Shown here: positions 12,901 through 20,547 of the stretch, piece after piece
How positions within the stretch are numbered: position 1 is the stretch's first letter
How the letters are laid out: the number at the start of each line of letters is the position of its first letter
Assembly: GCA_012845835.1 (NCBI GenBank)
Contig: JABAKD010000011.1
Coordinates: 4,386,697-4,450,696, forward strand
Source: Undaria pinnatifida
Taxonomy: Eukaryota; Sar; Phaeophyceae; Laminariales; Alariaceae
Direction of reading: 5' to 3'
Length of the DNA stretch: 64,000 bases
Position numbers and translations under genes: made by a program
Notes under the pieces: generated by a model
Database searches by the model: none
The model's input: the letters and a program-made list of their open reading frames with translations, nothing else
Told to the model about the DNA's origin: nothing

Positions 12901-15900
12901 TCCATCCCATGTACTATCCTCGCATTGCTCTCGCGCTCCCTCTCAGTAGTAACTCAGATCCGAGGTCACATAGCGGACCCTCCTCCCCCCTCCCCACTAC
13001 GGTATGCGCCTTCATACTCATCGCGAGAATAAGACACACAACCCGTAATACGCGCGATCGGAGTATCACACACAGCTTGCAAAGATGAGTTTCGACAAAA
13101 TATTCGATCTCACGGCTGGAGTGTATTTTCATTTTTTGTAATAATTCAGCATTTTCTTCCCTCGTCGACTCGCGTCGAATTGTAAACGAATGTCCTGCTG
13201 CGCCAAGTCCCTGGCGGCGACCACGCATTCCCAATACCCTACGCAGTCTCTAGCGACAGCTGTGATATCTTAGTACCATGGTATTGCATCATTATCCTGC
13301 TGTCCTCTTGGTCTTCTGGCAGACATCTAGTACTTGGGTATATGGCGGCGTTGTCGAAGCCAGGCTCGACGCCTACCGGACGATACTAAATACAAAATAA
13401 TATTACCGAAGATCGCCTCGGGGGACAACTCACAGGCTGTTTTTCCCTATTTTTTATACCTAACAAAAAAATGCATTATTCTCCTACAGCCGACACGCCT
13501 CCCCCCAACTCCCAACCCATGCCTTGCCACGTCTCCATCTACACCTATGTACCGTCCTCTGCGGACGCGCCTATTCCCCTCCCATGCTTTAAAACTTACA
13601 ACGCCGTAATCCACCGTACCGTAACATTTAGATTCCACCCTTTTGGCCTTCTGGCAGACACCCAGTATGTGGCGGGCGTCGTGGAGGCCAAACTCGACGC
13701 CTACCGGACGCAGTTCGGGCGCGACCCAGCGGTTCGAGCGGCAGCTACGGTAACGCGAAATCTGTGCTACGCCAACAAGGGCGGGATCTCGGCGAGCTTC
13801 ATCTGCGCCGGCTGGGACGCGCGAGAGGGGAGCGCGGTTTTCGTTGTGGACAAGGTGGGGGGATAGTGTCGAGAAGGGGGGGAGGCGGGGTGGGGAGGGG
13901 TCGGGGAGGGGGGCGGGGGGGGGGGGGGGGGCAGGGAGCTAGGGGGGGGAGGAGAGGGTTGCTGAACTTGCCCCTATTTAACCCTTTTTGGGCCCAGGTA
14001 GGGGCAGGGGGGGTGGGGGGAGCTAAACGCATCCCTTTCAACCTTTTCAGGACGCAGGTATAGAGACCAACCCTCTCGCACACGGGAGCGCGGGGCAGCA
14101 CGACACAGCACGAGTTGTGTCGTGCTGCAATCGAAACCATCGCACTCTGGAAATGTTGCCGTGCACACCCACCCGCGGTATACGATACGACGGCGGCGGT
14201 GCAAAGGTAGTTCGACTGACGGCAGCAGCGTTGTCGGAAGGACCGGCGGCGCGGGAGACCAATTTTGCGAGCGTTGTCGCTCGGGTACGCACCCTGCAAT
14301 CACGGCCCGGGCTGCTCCGTGTGACCGATATGCTGCACTCGTCACTTTTTTCTCAACACATTTTCCCCTTTTTGAAGTTCCAAAGGATTTCTGAAGCACA
14401 TACATATATATTTTTTTACTGCATGTGATAGTATTCAACTCTAATTCAAAGGTTACGAAATATGTGTGTATACACTTGAATGCTTATAATATATCCAATT
14501 ATAATCGCAAGCCAGTTTGCGTCCCCGGAGCGTGTGGTCCGGTTCTAAATGTACAGGGGCTATGCCGTAGCTGTTACATTCTTGCGAATGTGGTCCACGT
14601 GTGAGTCCGAGTGGTTTTCTCCCGGAGCGTGCGGTGTAATTCTAAGAGGTTGGTATTGCTTCAGACATGACCCCCAAGCGTGGGGGCTGCGAATCAATAC
14701 AACATAAAACAGGGACCAAGCCACGACACCAAATGGGGGGCGGTGCCTCTGGTCGTAGTCGAGGGGTTTATAGAGATTTTGGTTTATGCCGACACATGGT
14801 TAGAGCAGACTCTCTCTTGTTTGGTTGTGGCGTGGAAGACACGCCGAGGTGGGTCGGTACCTGGGGTCTACACGGAGCAGAGCCCGGGACCTCTGGTGAC
14901 CTTGATGCTGTGTATAACGAGGCGGTGCTGCGGGAAGGGGGCCTACTGTAGCATCCACACAAGTCTTGTTCCAAATAGCGTATCCTCGGAGCGTCTGGCG
15001 AAGTTCTAAATTGTAAAGGGGTTTTCAAAACGTTTTGTTCCTGCAAGTATGATCCAACCCTAATTCTCCAAGAAGTTTTGGCCCCGACGACAAGTGTGAT
15101 TTTTTCCTCACCCGTAGTCGTATATTGTAAAAAAATGGTGCAGTCTCTTAACCGGTTCTATAAACTGCGAAATTTTGTCCTGTACTTCTTCCCGAGCGCT
15201 TTCCCCCCCACACATGGGTGCAGTTACAACGGGATCAAAAGGTTTTTTTTTCTACTGTTTTTTTGCCGAAAATGTGACATCCCTTATCGTACAGGGGGGT
15301 ACCCTGCTGGAGCAAACGTTCGCGATTGGTGGGTCCGGGTCACCCTTCGCCATGGGCTATTGCGACCTCTACCTTCGACCAGGTCTAGAAAGGTGGGTGC
15401 GGTGAAGTGCGGTGCGGTGCGGTGCGGTGCAGTGCCGCTCGGTGCGGTGCGGTGCGGTGCAGTGCCGCTCGGTGCGGTGCGGTGCCGTGTGGTGCGGTTC
15501 GGCACTCTTACTTTTACCGTCAAGTTACGCCTGGCCTCGAAGGACGAGAAGAAAATGACAAAAAAGAATGCCAACGAAGGGGCGGTTCGCACGCATCAGG
15601 TATATATACCAGGGGTGTGTACTCGCATGTACAACTGCACTGAGTTGTTGGAGCGTTACGGACTAGGTTAGGGCAAAGAGCGTCATGCGAAAACAACGAT
15701 GGCAGCTGCAAGCATAAACCCGAACTGTTGGCTCGTTCGTTGCCAGCGGGCACCCCCTCTCCTCCCGCCTTCTCCTCCTCGTCTTCCCCCCCCCCCCCCC
15801 CCCCCCCGCACCGCCTCTTCCCTCGCTCAACCAACAAGCCCCCCCACCCCAATTCCCATGGTTTCAAGACTTACGGCTATGATTGACAATTGAGTATACG

Positions 15901-17882
15901 ACGCGTGCAACGATAGAGGTAGCGTTTTTTTGGCTTTTTTTTTCCTGAAATGACGGGGTTTCTTGACCCAAAATCGTCGAAAAATGTCATAATTTGACTC
16001 TTGGTTTGGGTTCACCATGTTATTGTTTGGCATACCTAAGGCATGGATTTGTTTGATCATCGGGTTGCACTTTCATTTTGCTCATTTTTTTTTTTTGCCT
16101 CAAAAGGCATGAAAAAAGAAAAAAAAAGGAGCTCCTTAGCCCCTTTAGAGCCCCAACTAAATCCCCCCTATACTAACTTCAAGTAAAGGCGTTAAGTGAG
16201 GAGCCTTCGAAAAAAAAAGAAGAAAATGACAAACCTCTACCGTTGTGCCATACGCCCTCCCATCTCCATCTCCTCCCTCCGCCTACCTCTCCCAGTCCTT
16301 CCCCCACAACCCCGCCTCCTCCTTCCCCAGCTCTCAGCAGCACCCCCCTCCCTCCCTTCCTCCCACCCCGACCCTCCGAATCATTTGTCAGGTGCTACCA
16401 TTTATCACAAATATATCCGCCCACCGCCTCCCCACCCCGGCCAACGTTTTCGAGTGTCATTAATCACATGCCGCCCACCCCCCCCTGCTCTTCCCGTCCC
16501 ATGAATTTGGAGTGCCGTTTTGATCACCCGCCGCCCTCTCTAACCACCCCCACGTTTATCACCCCCTCCAGGAAGATAGGATAAGCAAAAGGTTTTGATA
16601 TGTAGTGTTTGGAAGAAGCGTGCTGAGCTTCCAAACGTTGGAGTTGTCTCTATAGAGAGTAGGAACGGTGCTCCGCCTCGAAGGGAAGGCGTGGGCAATG
16701 GTCAAATGACTTGAGCCAAGCAACAAATGAACACCCCCCCCCCCCCGCACTCTTGCCGCGTCCCTACTCCTAGTCAAACCGAGTATCACGTGTCACCCCA
16801 ACCCCTGCGGTTGCCACTTACGCCTGTGTATCTGTGTTAAGACAATCTGCATTGGAACGCCAACGATATGCGTTGCCTTGCTGTTCCCCGGTGTACTGCA
16901 TAATTGCAATAGTCGGCGTCCCCAATGTTCTAGGGGGTTAGCCCGTTTAGAGCCCCCAAACCCCTCCCTATTCTAGTTCCAAGTGATTTGTCCCCAAAAA
17001 CGGGTTTCTGGTCGGAAAGGCGTTAACCTCGTAACTTCCAAGGTCGATTTCGCGGGTTCGAGCCCCCCCGAGCGCATACATACTCGTATATATATCGGAC
17101 TCGTAGGGACCTGTTTTTTGTGCAGCAATTGGCTCGCGGAAAGTGCGAGAGCGTGGGTTAGCAAAATTCGATGAAAATTGACGAGCGCTGGGAATGCCTG
17201 AACCAACCCTTTGCGCGATAACAAGGAAGGCTCGTCTCGGGGGGGGGAAGGGGAGACGGGGCGACACCTGTGACCACGGCTTTGTCCAGAATATGGAAAG
17301 CAAAAGTGAGATTTGGAGAAAAAAAACAAGTAAGAATTGCTTACTGGTGGATAGGTCTGGCGGCTGCACAAAAAGGTTACCAATTTTAGCTACGAGAAAG
17401 TACCCATTGATCTCGCGATGCACGCAGCAGCAGCGGCCATGTATATGATGAACTGAACCAAAATATATTTTGTAAAATTATTCTAACGACGTCAGGTGCG
17501 AGTTGGACAATTTTGGGGTCGATAGTCGTCTTTGCAAGCTGCGTGATACACCGGTCGCCCGTTTTTTAGAAGTTGCTTGAACGTGTTGATCGACCAACCT
17601 GTGTGTTAATGATGTAATAGGGACGAGTGCGTGGCGCATGTTCAGAAGGCGATCGAGCTGGCCATCGCTCGGGACGGGTCTTCGGGAGGGATCATTCGAC
17701 TCTGCGTGGTGTCGTCGGCGGGGGTAGAGAGATGGACTGTCAATCCTTCGGAGCAGGCGGGGGGGGGGGAGGGGGGGGGGGGGGGCGAGGGGGGAGGGGA
17801 AGGAGGGGGGGGGGGCGCCGAGGGGGGAGGGGAAGGAGGGGCGGCGGCAGGGGCGGCGAGAAGGAGTAGAAGAAGCTCGTAA
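783..17882 (+). CDS. PSMB6: 20S proteasome subunit beta-1 (PSMB6/PRE3 type), four exons
   Basis: Catalytic beta-1 subunit of the 20S core, which cleaves after acidic residues (caspase-like activity) in cytosol and nucleus. Four exons, 783-987, 13658-13854, 15295-15392 and 17621-17882, join in phase to 254 codons including the stop. All junctions are GT-AG. The mature part starts [11 protein letters not shown], with Thr1, Asp17 and Lys33 at canonical spacing. It continues with the [15 protein letters not shown] and RDGSSGG blocks typical of beta-1. Oddities: the residue before Thr1 is Ala, where the family normally has Gly. The 3' end runs into a glycine-rich low-complexity tail of about 37 residues encoded by G tracts. 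The N-terminal propeptide is uncertain: starts at 636, 744 or 783, or an upstream exon spliced to an acceptor near 816, are all possible. Intron 1 is about 12.7 kb. Confidence 0.85.
1125..1381. mobile_element. 257-bp inverted-repeat element (MITE), copy 1
   Basis: The ends are inverted copies: GGCTACGGTAGGG at 1125 and CCCTACCGTAGCC ending at 1381. Adjacent GACC/GGTC words slightly extend the symmetry. Inside lie GCCACTCGCACGAGT and GGGGTTACTCGCGCAAGTGA. A clearly homologous copy in opposite orientation lies at 63422-63687 with the same ends. It encodes nothing, so it is a non-autonomous DNA-transposon-like element whose superfamily I cannot assign; no target duplication is obvious. Confidence 0.75.
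1388..2257 (+). repeat. 442-bp tandem duplication
   Basis: The block starting ATAGATATAATTACATTTG at 1388 recurs at 1830 (offset 442) with few changes. Copy 2 lacks about 14 bases (CAGCTTTACAATA region). A CTTCG/CTTTC-rich tract inside each copy gives short spurious frames. No gene is recognised. Confidence 0.85.
2221..2530 (+). repeat. 155-bp tandem duplication ending in GTGCGGAGCC repeats
   Basis: TACATACCGGTACTACTACACC at 2221 recurs at 2376 (offset 155), including CACATGCACGCCCAGCTC and GGCTATATATGGCCCAGC. It overlaps the end of the 442-bp duplication. The right edge decays into AGCGTAGCGC and GTGCGGAGCC short repeats to about 2575. Confidence 0.8.
2580..3037. other. Non-coding intron sequence with a GC hairpin
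   Basis: No exon seen. At about 2920-2937 GGGCGGC and GCCGCCC flank a GTCA loop, a perfect 7-bp hairpin. Part of this motif recurs near 12567. Confidence 0.4.
3038..4060. mobile_element. Tc1/mariner-superfamily-like element with TA target duplication
   Basis: The left end CAGTCGACCCCGCTTTAAAG and the right end, read inverted, CAGTCGTCCCCGCTTTAAAG match at all but one base over 20. TA dinucleotides flank both ends (3036-3037 and 4061-4062), as expected for Tc1/mariner/pogo insertion. Subterminal GTGTCTTTA words repeat near 3085-3110, 4006 and 4040. A further TIR-like CAGTCGACCCC lies inside near 3562, suggesting a nested or rearranged element. I find no intact transposase or DDE triad, so it is probably a non-autonomous or decayed copy. 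Confidence 0.75.
4270..4375 (+). repeat. GTGCTGCTG low-complexity tract
   Basis: Imperfect (GTGCTGCTG)n. Frames across it give Cys/Trp/Val- or His/Gln-rich peptides with no sign of selection. Confidence 0.7.
4551..4857 (+). mobile_element. tRNA-derived SINE, copy 1
   Basis: The head GGTCGCCCCGGTGGCGTATC carries a box A-like TGGCGTATCAGG (one mismatch to TRGCNNAGYNGG), and GAGTTCAAATCC is a box B-like match. The body includes TTTCTTGTGCACAG, GCGGAAAGCGCGAGAGC, GATTGCTGAACCC and GACACCTGTGACCACG, and ends in an A-rich tail. Four further copies share this layout (17.0, 47.4, 47.7 and 61.0 kb). Non-coding, and dependent on a LINE for movement by family knowledge. Confidence 0.8.
5140..5625 (+). 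repeat. Dispersed ~480-bp repeat (FDLTAGV family), copy 1
   Basis: Matches 30240-30715 almost end to end: CACTTCGGAGCAGTAG, CATCAGGCCTGGGCTG, TTGTCCCCCTCA, GTTGACCCTGGCATTAGCAG, GCGCGATCGAAGTATCACAC. Its 3' part recurs at 13.0 and 37.1 kb and inverted at 19.8 and 39.1 kb. The 3' end keeps a short peptide-like frame, but here an insertion and A-tracts break it. Nature unknown. Confidence 0.75.
5630..8190 (+). repeat. Satellite with 43-bp period made of palindromic words
   Basis: In the best-kept part (7855-8160) the core ATCGAT/ATCGAC recurs at 7858, 7901, 7944, 7987, 8027, 8070, 8113 and 8156, a step of 43 in all but one interval. Each unit reads roughly CACCTTCCACAATCTATTGT followed by a CGACAATGTCTATCGATAGA block, so it holds the palindrome TCTATCGATAGA and an ACAAT..ATTGT dyad. 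At 6675-6960 an 86-bp (2 x 43) higher-order unit repeats three times. Units are degenerate from 5630 to 7800, with a less regular stretch at about 7300-7640. No frame is conserved. Confidence 0.85.
8445..10257 (+). pseudogene. 5'-truncated non-LTR retrotransposon (LINE) reverse transcriptase
   Basis: A frame open to 9860 encodes an RT with the fingers/palm blocks in order: [20 protein letters not shown], motif [14 protein letters not shown], motif [15 protein letters not shown], motif C YADD and thumb FVYLGG. No endonuclease domain precedes it, so the copy is 5'-truncated, as usual for LINEs. After 9788 small deletions shift the frame; homologous sequence continues in another frame ([17 protein letters not shown] to about 10107), then past an in-frame TGA at 10108-10110 to a TAA at 10255-10257. 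Lysine/glutamate-rich sequence sits between motifs B and C. It lies in intron 1, same strand as the gene. The catalytic Asp residues remain but the copy cannot make a full protein. Confidence 0.85.
10258..10320 (+). repeat. Poly-G tract
   Basis: Long G runs broken by single A residues, directly after the LINE frame. Potential G-quadruplex former on the plus strand. Confidence 0.85.
10518..10839 (+). repeat. (CCTTT)n polypyrimidine microsatellite
   Basis: Pentameric CCTTT units with TTTCT and poly-T variants run up to the assembly gap. It gives Phe/Ser/Leu or Lys/Arg/Glu pseudo-peptides. Likely the reason the assembly breaks. Confidence 0.95.
10840..11339. other. Assembly gap, 500 N
   Basis: Exactly 500 undetermined bases between two polypyrimidine arrays (CCTTT on the left, CTTTT on the right). 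The round size suggests a placeholder, not a measured length. Confidence 0.98.
11340..11390 (+). repeat. (CTTTT)n microsatellite
   Basis: Continuation of the pyrimidine tract right of the gap, with a different unit (TTTTC) from the left side. Confidence 0.9.
11391..13030. other. Intron 1 sequence without recognised exon
   Basis: No gene seen. A segment at about 11642-11710 (TTCCTCCACTCC..CTGTGACCACGGACTTGAT) resembles 32115-32200 and, inverted, 48780-48800, so it is a small dispersed repeat. GGGCGGCGTCAGCCGC recurs near 12567 from 2920. Confidence 0.4.
13035..13145 (+). repeat. FDLTAGV-family repeat, short copy
   Basis: The 3' part of the dispersed repeat. From 13086 it can be read [18 protein letters not shown] and then stops; the in-frame preceding codons read YHTQLAK. 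Best-kept copy of this peptide in the window. Confidence 0.7.
13303..13385 (+). pseudogene. Decoy partial copy of proteasome exon 2
   Basis: The acceptor CTTCTGGCAG and about 60 following bases closely resemble the true exon 2 start, sharing CTCGACGCCTACCGGACG, but lie 336 bp upstream. The third codon in the reading frame is TAG, and similarity ends after ACCGGACG. A partial duplicate spanning the splice acceptor. Confidence 0.75.
13658..13854 (+). CDS. PSMB6: Proteasome beta-1 exon 2
   Basis: Starts after CTTCTGGCAG, completing the Asp codon from exon 1, and reads [10 protein letters not shown] through [19 protein letters not shown], matching beta-1 helices H1-H2 and the following strands. 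It ends in phase 0 at VVDK. The donor GTGGGG opens a G-rich run. Confidence 0.85.
13855..13960 (+). repeat. G-rich tract starting at the exon 2 donor
   Basis: GTGGGGGGA.. passes into runs of up to about 19 G. The donor is embedded in the repeat. Potential quadruplex at the start of intron 2. Confidence 0.8.
13961..15294. other. Intron 2 remainder
   Basis: No exon recognised. Diverged repeats with GGAGCGTGTGGTCCGGTTCT-type words recur near 14530, 14630 and 14990. The acceptor TTATCGTACAG ends at 15294. Confidence 0.6.
15295..15392 (+). CDS. PSMB6: Proteasome beta-1 exon 3
   Basis: Reads [20 protein letters not shown] then [12 protein letters not shown], the conserved Gly-rich turn and S129-region block of beta-type subunits. 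Phase 0 start, phase 2 end. The donor GTGGGTGCGG leads straight into a GGTGC pentamer array. Confidence 0.85.
15393..15510 (+). repeat. (GGTGC)n pentamer array at the exon 3 donor
   Basis: Degenerate GGTGC/AGTGCCGCTC units, with a 45-base near-duplicate inside. Begins at the splice donor itself. Confidence 0.85.
15789..15810 (+). repeat. Poly-C run
   Basis: Uninterrupted C run inside intron 3, between CTC-rich flanks. Confidence 0.9.
15902..16083 (+). repeat. Dispersed ~180-bp repeat (ACGATAGAGG family), copy 1
   Basis: Shares ACGATAGAGGTAGC, TGACGGGGTTTCTTGACCCA, AAATCGTCG and TACCTAAGGCATGG-type blocks with 18064-18210, 55941-56085 and a fragment at 56138-56190. Followed, as at 18 kb, by a TTAACCCCTTTA element. 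Confidence 0.7.
16136..16195. mobile_element. Miniature TTAACCCCTTTA element, 60-bp deleted copy
   Basis: TTAGCCCCTTTAGAGCCCC at the left and AAAGGCGTTAA at the right form short inverted ends. The interior is CCCCCCTATACTAACTTCAAG. Related full copies lie at 16938, 18249 and 33762. Confidence 0.6.
16567..16790 (-). repeat. Dispersed ~190-bp repeat, inverted relative to the 44.5-kb copy
   Basis: GAAGATAGGATAAGCAAA, TGTAGTGTTTGGAAGAAGCG, GTAGGAACGGTGCTCCG and CAATGGTCAAATGACTTGAG match the reverse complement of 44550-44705. Ends with a C run in this copy and a G run in the other. Non-coding. Confidence 0.7.
16938..17026. mobile_element. Miniature TTAACCCCTTTA element, 89-bp copy
   Basis: TTAGCCCGTTTAGAGCCCCC and AAAGGCGTTAA ends; interior CCCAAACCCCTCCCTATTCT and CCCCAAAAACGGGTTTCTGG as in the 18249 copy. 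Abuts or overlaps the head of the next SINE. Confidence 0.65.
17008..17332 (+). mobile_element. tRNA-derived SINE, copy 2 (diverged head)
   Basis: GCGGGTTCGAGCCCCCCCGA is a box B-like segment. The body shares GCGGAAAGTGCGAGAGCG, GACACCTGTGACCACGG and the A-rich tail with the other copies. The box A region is altered, so this copy is likely old and transcriptionally inactive. Confidence 0.7.
17621..17882 (+). CDS. PSMB6: Proteasome beta-1 exon 4 with glycine-rich tail
   Basis: The acceptor TGATGTAATAG ends at 17620. The exon restores Arg across the junction and reads [20 protein letters not shown] then [18 protein letters not shown]. The RDGSSGG block carries the Asp166/Ser169-region residues that support Thr1. 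After NPSEQA the frame enters G-rich sequence encoding Gly/Glu/Ala, then RRSRRSS and TAA at 17880. Such a tail is not typical of beta-1 and may be expansion of a local G tract. Confidence 0.85.
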
Positions 17883-18063
17883 GAGGGTTACGTAGCCAGG
17901 AGGGCGGCGTGTGATTAAATACAAAACGAAAGAGACGAAAAAAAAGTGGCGGGGGGGGTGTGTGTGTGCTCTCGTCCAAGGGCACTGTCCCCGGGGCATG
18001 CATGCAGCCTACATGTAGGCATGCTGAGGTGGTTTTCCACCCGCGATGGCGGTACCGCTGTGG

Positions 18064-18210
18064 ACGCGTGGTACGATAGAGGTAGCACATTTCGTGTGAA
18101 ATTGTGTCTAAATGCCGGGGCTCCTCAACCCAAATTCGTCGGAAACAGTCGAAAAAAAATTGTCTGGTTTTAGTCGTGTACCTAGGGCATGGGGTTTTTC
18201 GTCCGGTAGC
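18064..18210 (+). repeat. Dispersed ~180-bp repeat (ACGATAGAGG family), copy 2
   Basis: TACGATAGAGGTAGC, CCGGGGCTCCTCAACCCA, TTCGTCGGAA and GTACCTAGGGCATGGGG align with the 15.9- and 55.9-kb copies. Confidence 0.7.
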
Positions 18211-18248
18211 AGTCATATTCTTCTCCCAATCAATTTCTGGGAGAGTTC

Positions 18249-18338
18249 TTAACCCCTTTAGAGCCCCCGAACCCCTCCCTGTACTAAATCCAAGTAATTT
18301 TGTCCCCCAAAACGGGTTTCCAGTTGTAAAGGGGTTAA
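18249..18338. mobile_element. Miniature TTAACCCCTTTA element, 90 bp, best copy
   Basis: Left TTAACCCCTTTAGAGC and right, read inverted, TTAACCCCTTTACAAC: 12-base perfect inverted ends. The interior carries CCAAGTAATTTTGTCCCCCA then AAACGGGTTTCC. Too small to encode anything; a MITE-like unit present in at least four copies here. Confidence 0.7.
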
Positions 18339-19169
18339 GCTCCCAAATTTAGGAACCTTGAAGAAAAAAAGTGGTGACCTCTGTCGTAGCACCCGTCTGT
18401 GGTATTAATAGTAGTAATGCACTGTTAACGGCTACATGCGGGAGATGTGCAGTTCACAACAAGCCGATTTTTTATTTTTGGTATACCGCCGTAGCAAGTT
18501 CCTAAAACATATCTCAGCCACGCGCTGTAAGTTCTTTCCCGATTAAAGATCGATACTCAACTTTTCAAGCTGCCGCAGACGAGGTTTCAACCTTTTCGGA
18601 ATTGCACTCCCGGGGTCGAATAACTCAGGATTTGACAAAAGTTAACAAGTTTATTGTTGTCGGAAAATTGTTTATTTTATCGGTCGGTGCTCATGACGTC
18701 GTTTTATTTCACGGTCGTCCCTCGCCCCCCCCCCCTTGTTGGACGAAAACACGGCTACGAGTAGTAGCTGTTCACTACTGCTTGTCTTCTTTAGTAGTAC
18801 CAGATGTACCTGCGTTCCTCTTTCTTTCCTTTCCATTTCTCTTCTTTTTTTTTCGTCCTTTTTTTTTTCACCCCCTTGCACGTAGTCTGGTGTGCTGACC
18901 CCGCACATGTTCCGTCCCCGCATTCGTTGCGTTCGGCAATGCATGGCCAAACCACTCGTATTTGCAATGTGTGTCCCGCCCTCGGAAAGTGATACACATT
19001 TTTTTTTTTTCCTTCAATTTCACCCCCGTGACGTCATTTGGGTGCCCTTCGACCGGTATATCGTATGGGTCAGGGTTAGGGTTTGTTTCATGGTTGGTTG
19101 TGAAACACACAATGGTGTGTGGGGGCCGCCACTAGACCACCGGGGCGACCGACTTCCTTACAGCAGTAG
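18339..19169. other. No gene recognised
   Basis: Contains a short poly-C run near 18728 and T-rich tracts near 18845 and 19000. No exon or element recognised. Confidence 0.4.
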
Positions 19170-19390
19170 CATGATGAGTCTATGATCTGCAAGACTTATA
19201 TTAATAGATCATGTAGTCAAGAAAGGGCCGGACGATCTGCACCATCTAGCATTCACTGTTGTCCTCAAGATTACATGTTCATGATGAGTCTATGATCTGC
19301 GAGACCTATATTAATAGATCATGTAGTAGTCAAGAAAGGGCCGGACGATCTGCATCATCTAGCATTCACTGTTGTCCTCAAGATTACATG
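19170..19390 (+). repeat. 110-bp tandem duplication
   Basis: CATGATGAGTCTATGATCTG at 19170 recurs at 19280, with AGAAAGGGCCGGACGATCTG and ATTCACTGTTGTCCTCAAGA in both. Degenerate GATGATCTGAACAATCT words continue to about 19460. The unit contains ATATTAATAGATCATG. Confidence 0.85.
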
Positions 19391-19744
19391 ATCTATCTGC
19401 TAGGCCAATAGATCATGTTGCCGTGATGATCTGAACAATCTGTGATGATCTGAATAATCTAGCACCGGTTTCCTGGGTTGGGTACGTACAACACAGATCC
19501 TTCTCAACATACCATAACCACGGAGTCGCGACCTCTTCCTTTTACAGAGAACTAAACTAACCCTATAGTCTATAGGGCGGGGTCCAACTTTAGTGCGGGT
19601 ATTCCTATCTGACATGGCACCGCACTGACGAGGGACCACGACTGCTGTACTCCTGCGCTCGCTAGCGTTAAAAAGAAAGTACTACAAACTATGCTTATTG
19701 TTATCACTTAGTATCATTATATTATTATTATTTGATAAAAATAA

Positions 19745-19880
19745 AAGTGAAAATACACTCCAGCTGTGAGATTGAAGATTTTGTCGGAACTCCTCTTTGC
19801 AAGCTGTGTGTGATACTCCGATCGCGCGTATTACTGGGTGTGTGTCCTCATAAAGGATATAGGTCGGCGACTTCCCTTGG
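19745..19880 (-). repeat. FDLTAGV-family repeat, inverted partial copy
   Basis: The reverse complement gives CAATCTCACAGCTGGAGTGT and ATCGGAGTATCACACACAGC, the 3' part of the dispersed repeat. Confidence 0.65.
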
Positions 19881-20076
19881 AACTACAGTGTAGCTCGTAC
19901 CAGGGTCCAACAGGGTGATGTTAGTCTGTGCGCGGAAACTATAATACCCGTTTTGGGGGCGGACAAAATCTGACAGCTGTGGAAGGAAATGCATCAGTTT
20001 ATCAAGTGTATGCTGTAAGTCGTACAACCAGTGAGGAGAGAACGGAGTGTTCGAAGGGGTGGGGGGTGGGGGGTTC

Positions 20077-20455
20077 TGTTATACGGCTTAGTTTGGGTAA
20101 GCTATCGGTTAACCAGTTGCAAGTGGTCAAACGGACTAATACCCCACTAATACCTTAACAAATGGCGTCGTCGGCAGGACCATGGGTTTTTGGGTCGTGG
20201 GTTCGATCCCCACCATCCACAATAATAATAAACTTTTCAGATTTTCCCATGTCGAACTTGAAAAATACCCTCCCTGGTATCCCCAGGAAATGAAACGGCT
20301 TGGATATTGACAGAGGTCCGCCGTATATCCGGCCGACCTGCTATCCCGCCGTTTCAGGGGGGGAGAGTGTTATACGGCTGGCTTAGTTTGGGTAAGCTAT
20401 CGGTTAACCAGTTGCAAGTGGTCAAACGGACTAATACCCCACTAATACCTTAACA
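20077..20455 (+). mobile_element. TRIM-like miniature LTR retroelement, copy 1
   Basis: Terminal direct repeats at 20077-20160 and 20368-20455, both TGTTATACGGC..TACCTTAACA, i.e. TGTTA..TAACA ends. The flanks GTTC/GTTC look like a 4-bp target duplication. Two bases after the 5' LTR, TGGCGTCGTCGGCAGG fits a primer-binding site for a tRNA 3' end. A purine run CAGGGGGGGAGAG precedes the 3' LTR. The 207-bp interior has no coding capacity. It also contains TGGCGTCGTCGG (one mismatch to box A) and GGTTCGATCCC (box B-like), so it resembles a tRNA gene internally. Confidence 0.8.
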
Positions 20456-20547
20456 GTTCCAACAGCTTTAGGTCGCATAGATGTAGGGACTTGGTATACA
20501 CGTGGTGCTAGGTCTAGGCGATGGTGCGGGTGGTGAAGAAGGAGGGG

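Larger units (their letters stand above)
988..13657 (+). other. Intron 1 of the proteasome gene (~12.7 kb)
   Basis: Donor GTATGC follows position 987 and the acceptor CTTCTGGCAG ends at 13657. The intron restores a GAC codon (Asp of ADTQ) across the junction, which supports the call. It holds at least six mobile-element or satellite units and a 500-base assembly gap, all listed separately. The true length is unknown because the gap size is likely a placeholder. Confidence 0.8.

Noticed and set aside
15407-15643. Cys/Gly/Ala-rich small protein
   Set aside because: Translation of the GGTGC pentamer array at the start of an intron.
20165-20225. Functional tRNA gene inside the TRIM
   Set aside because: The 5' and 3' arms do not pair and the whole lies between LTRs in two copies.
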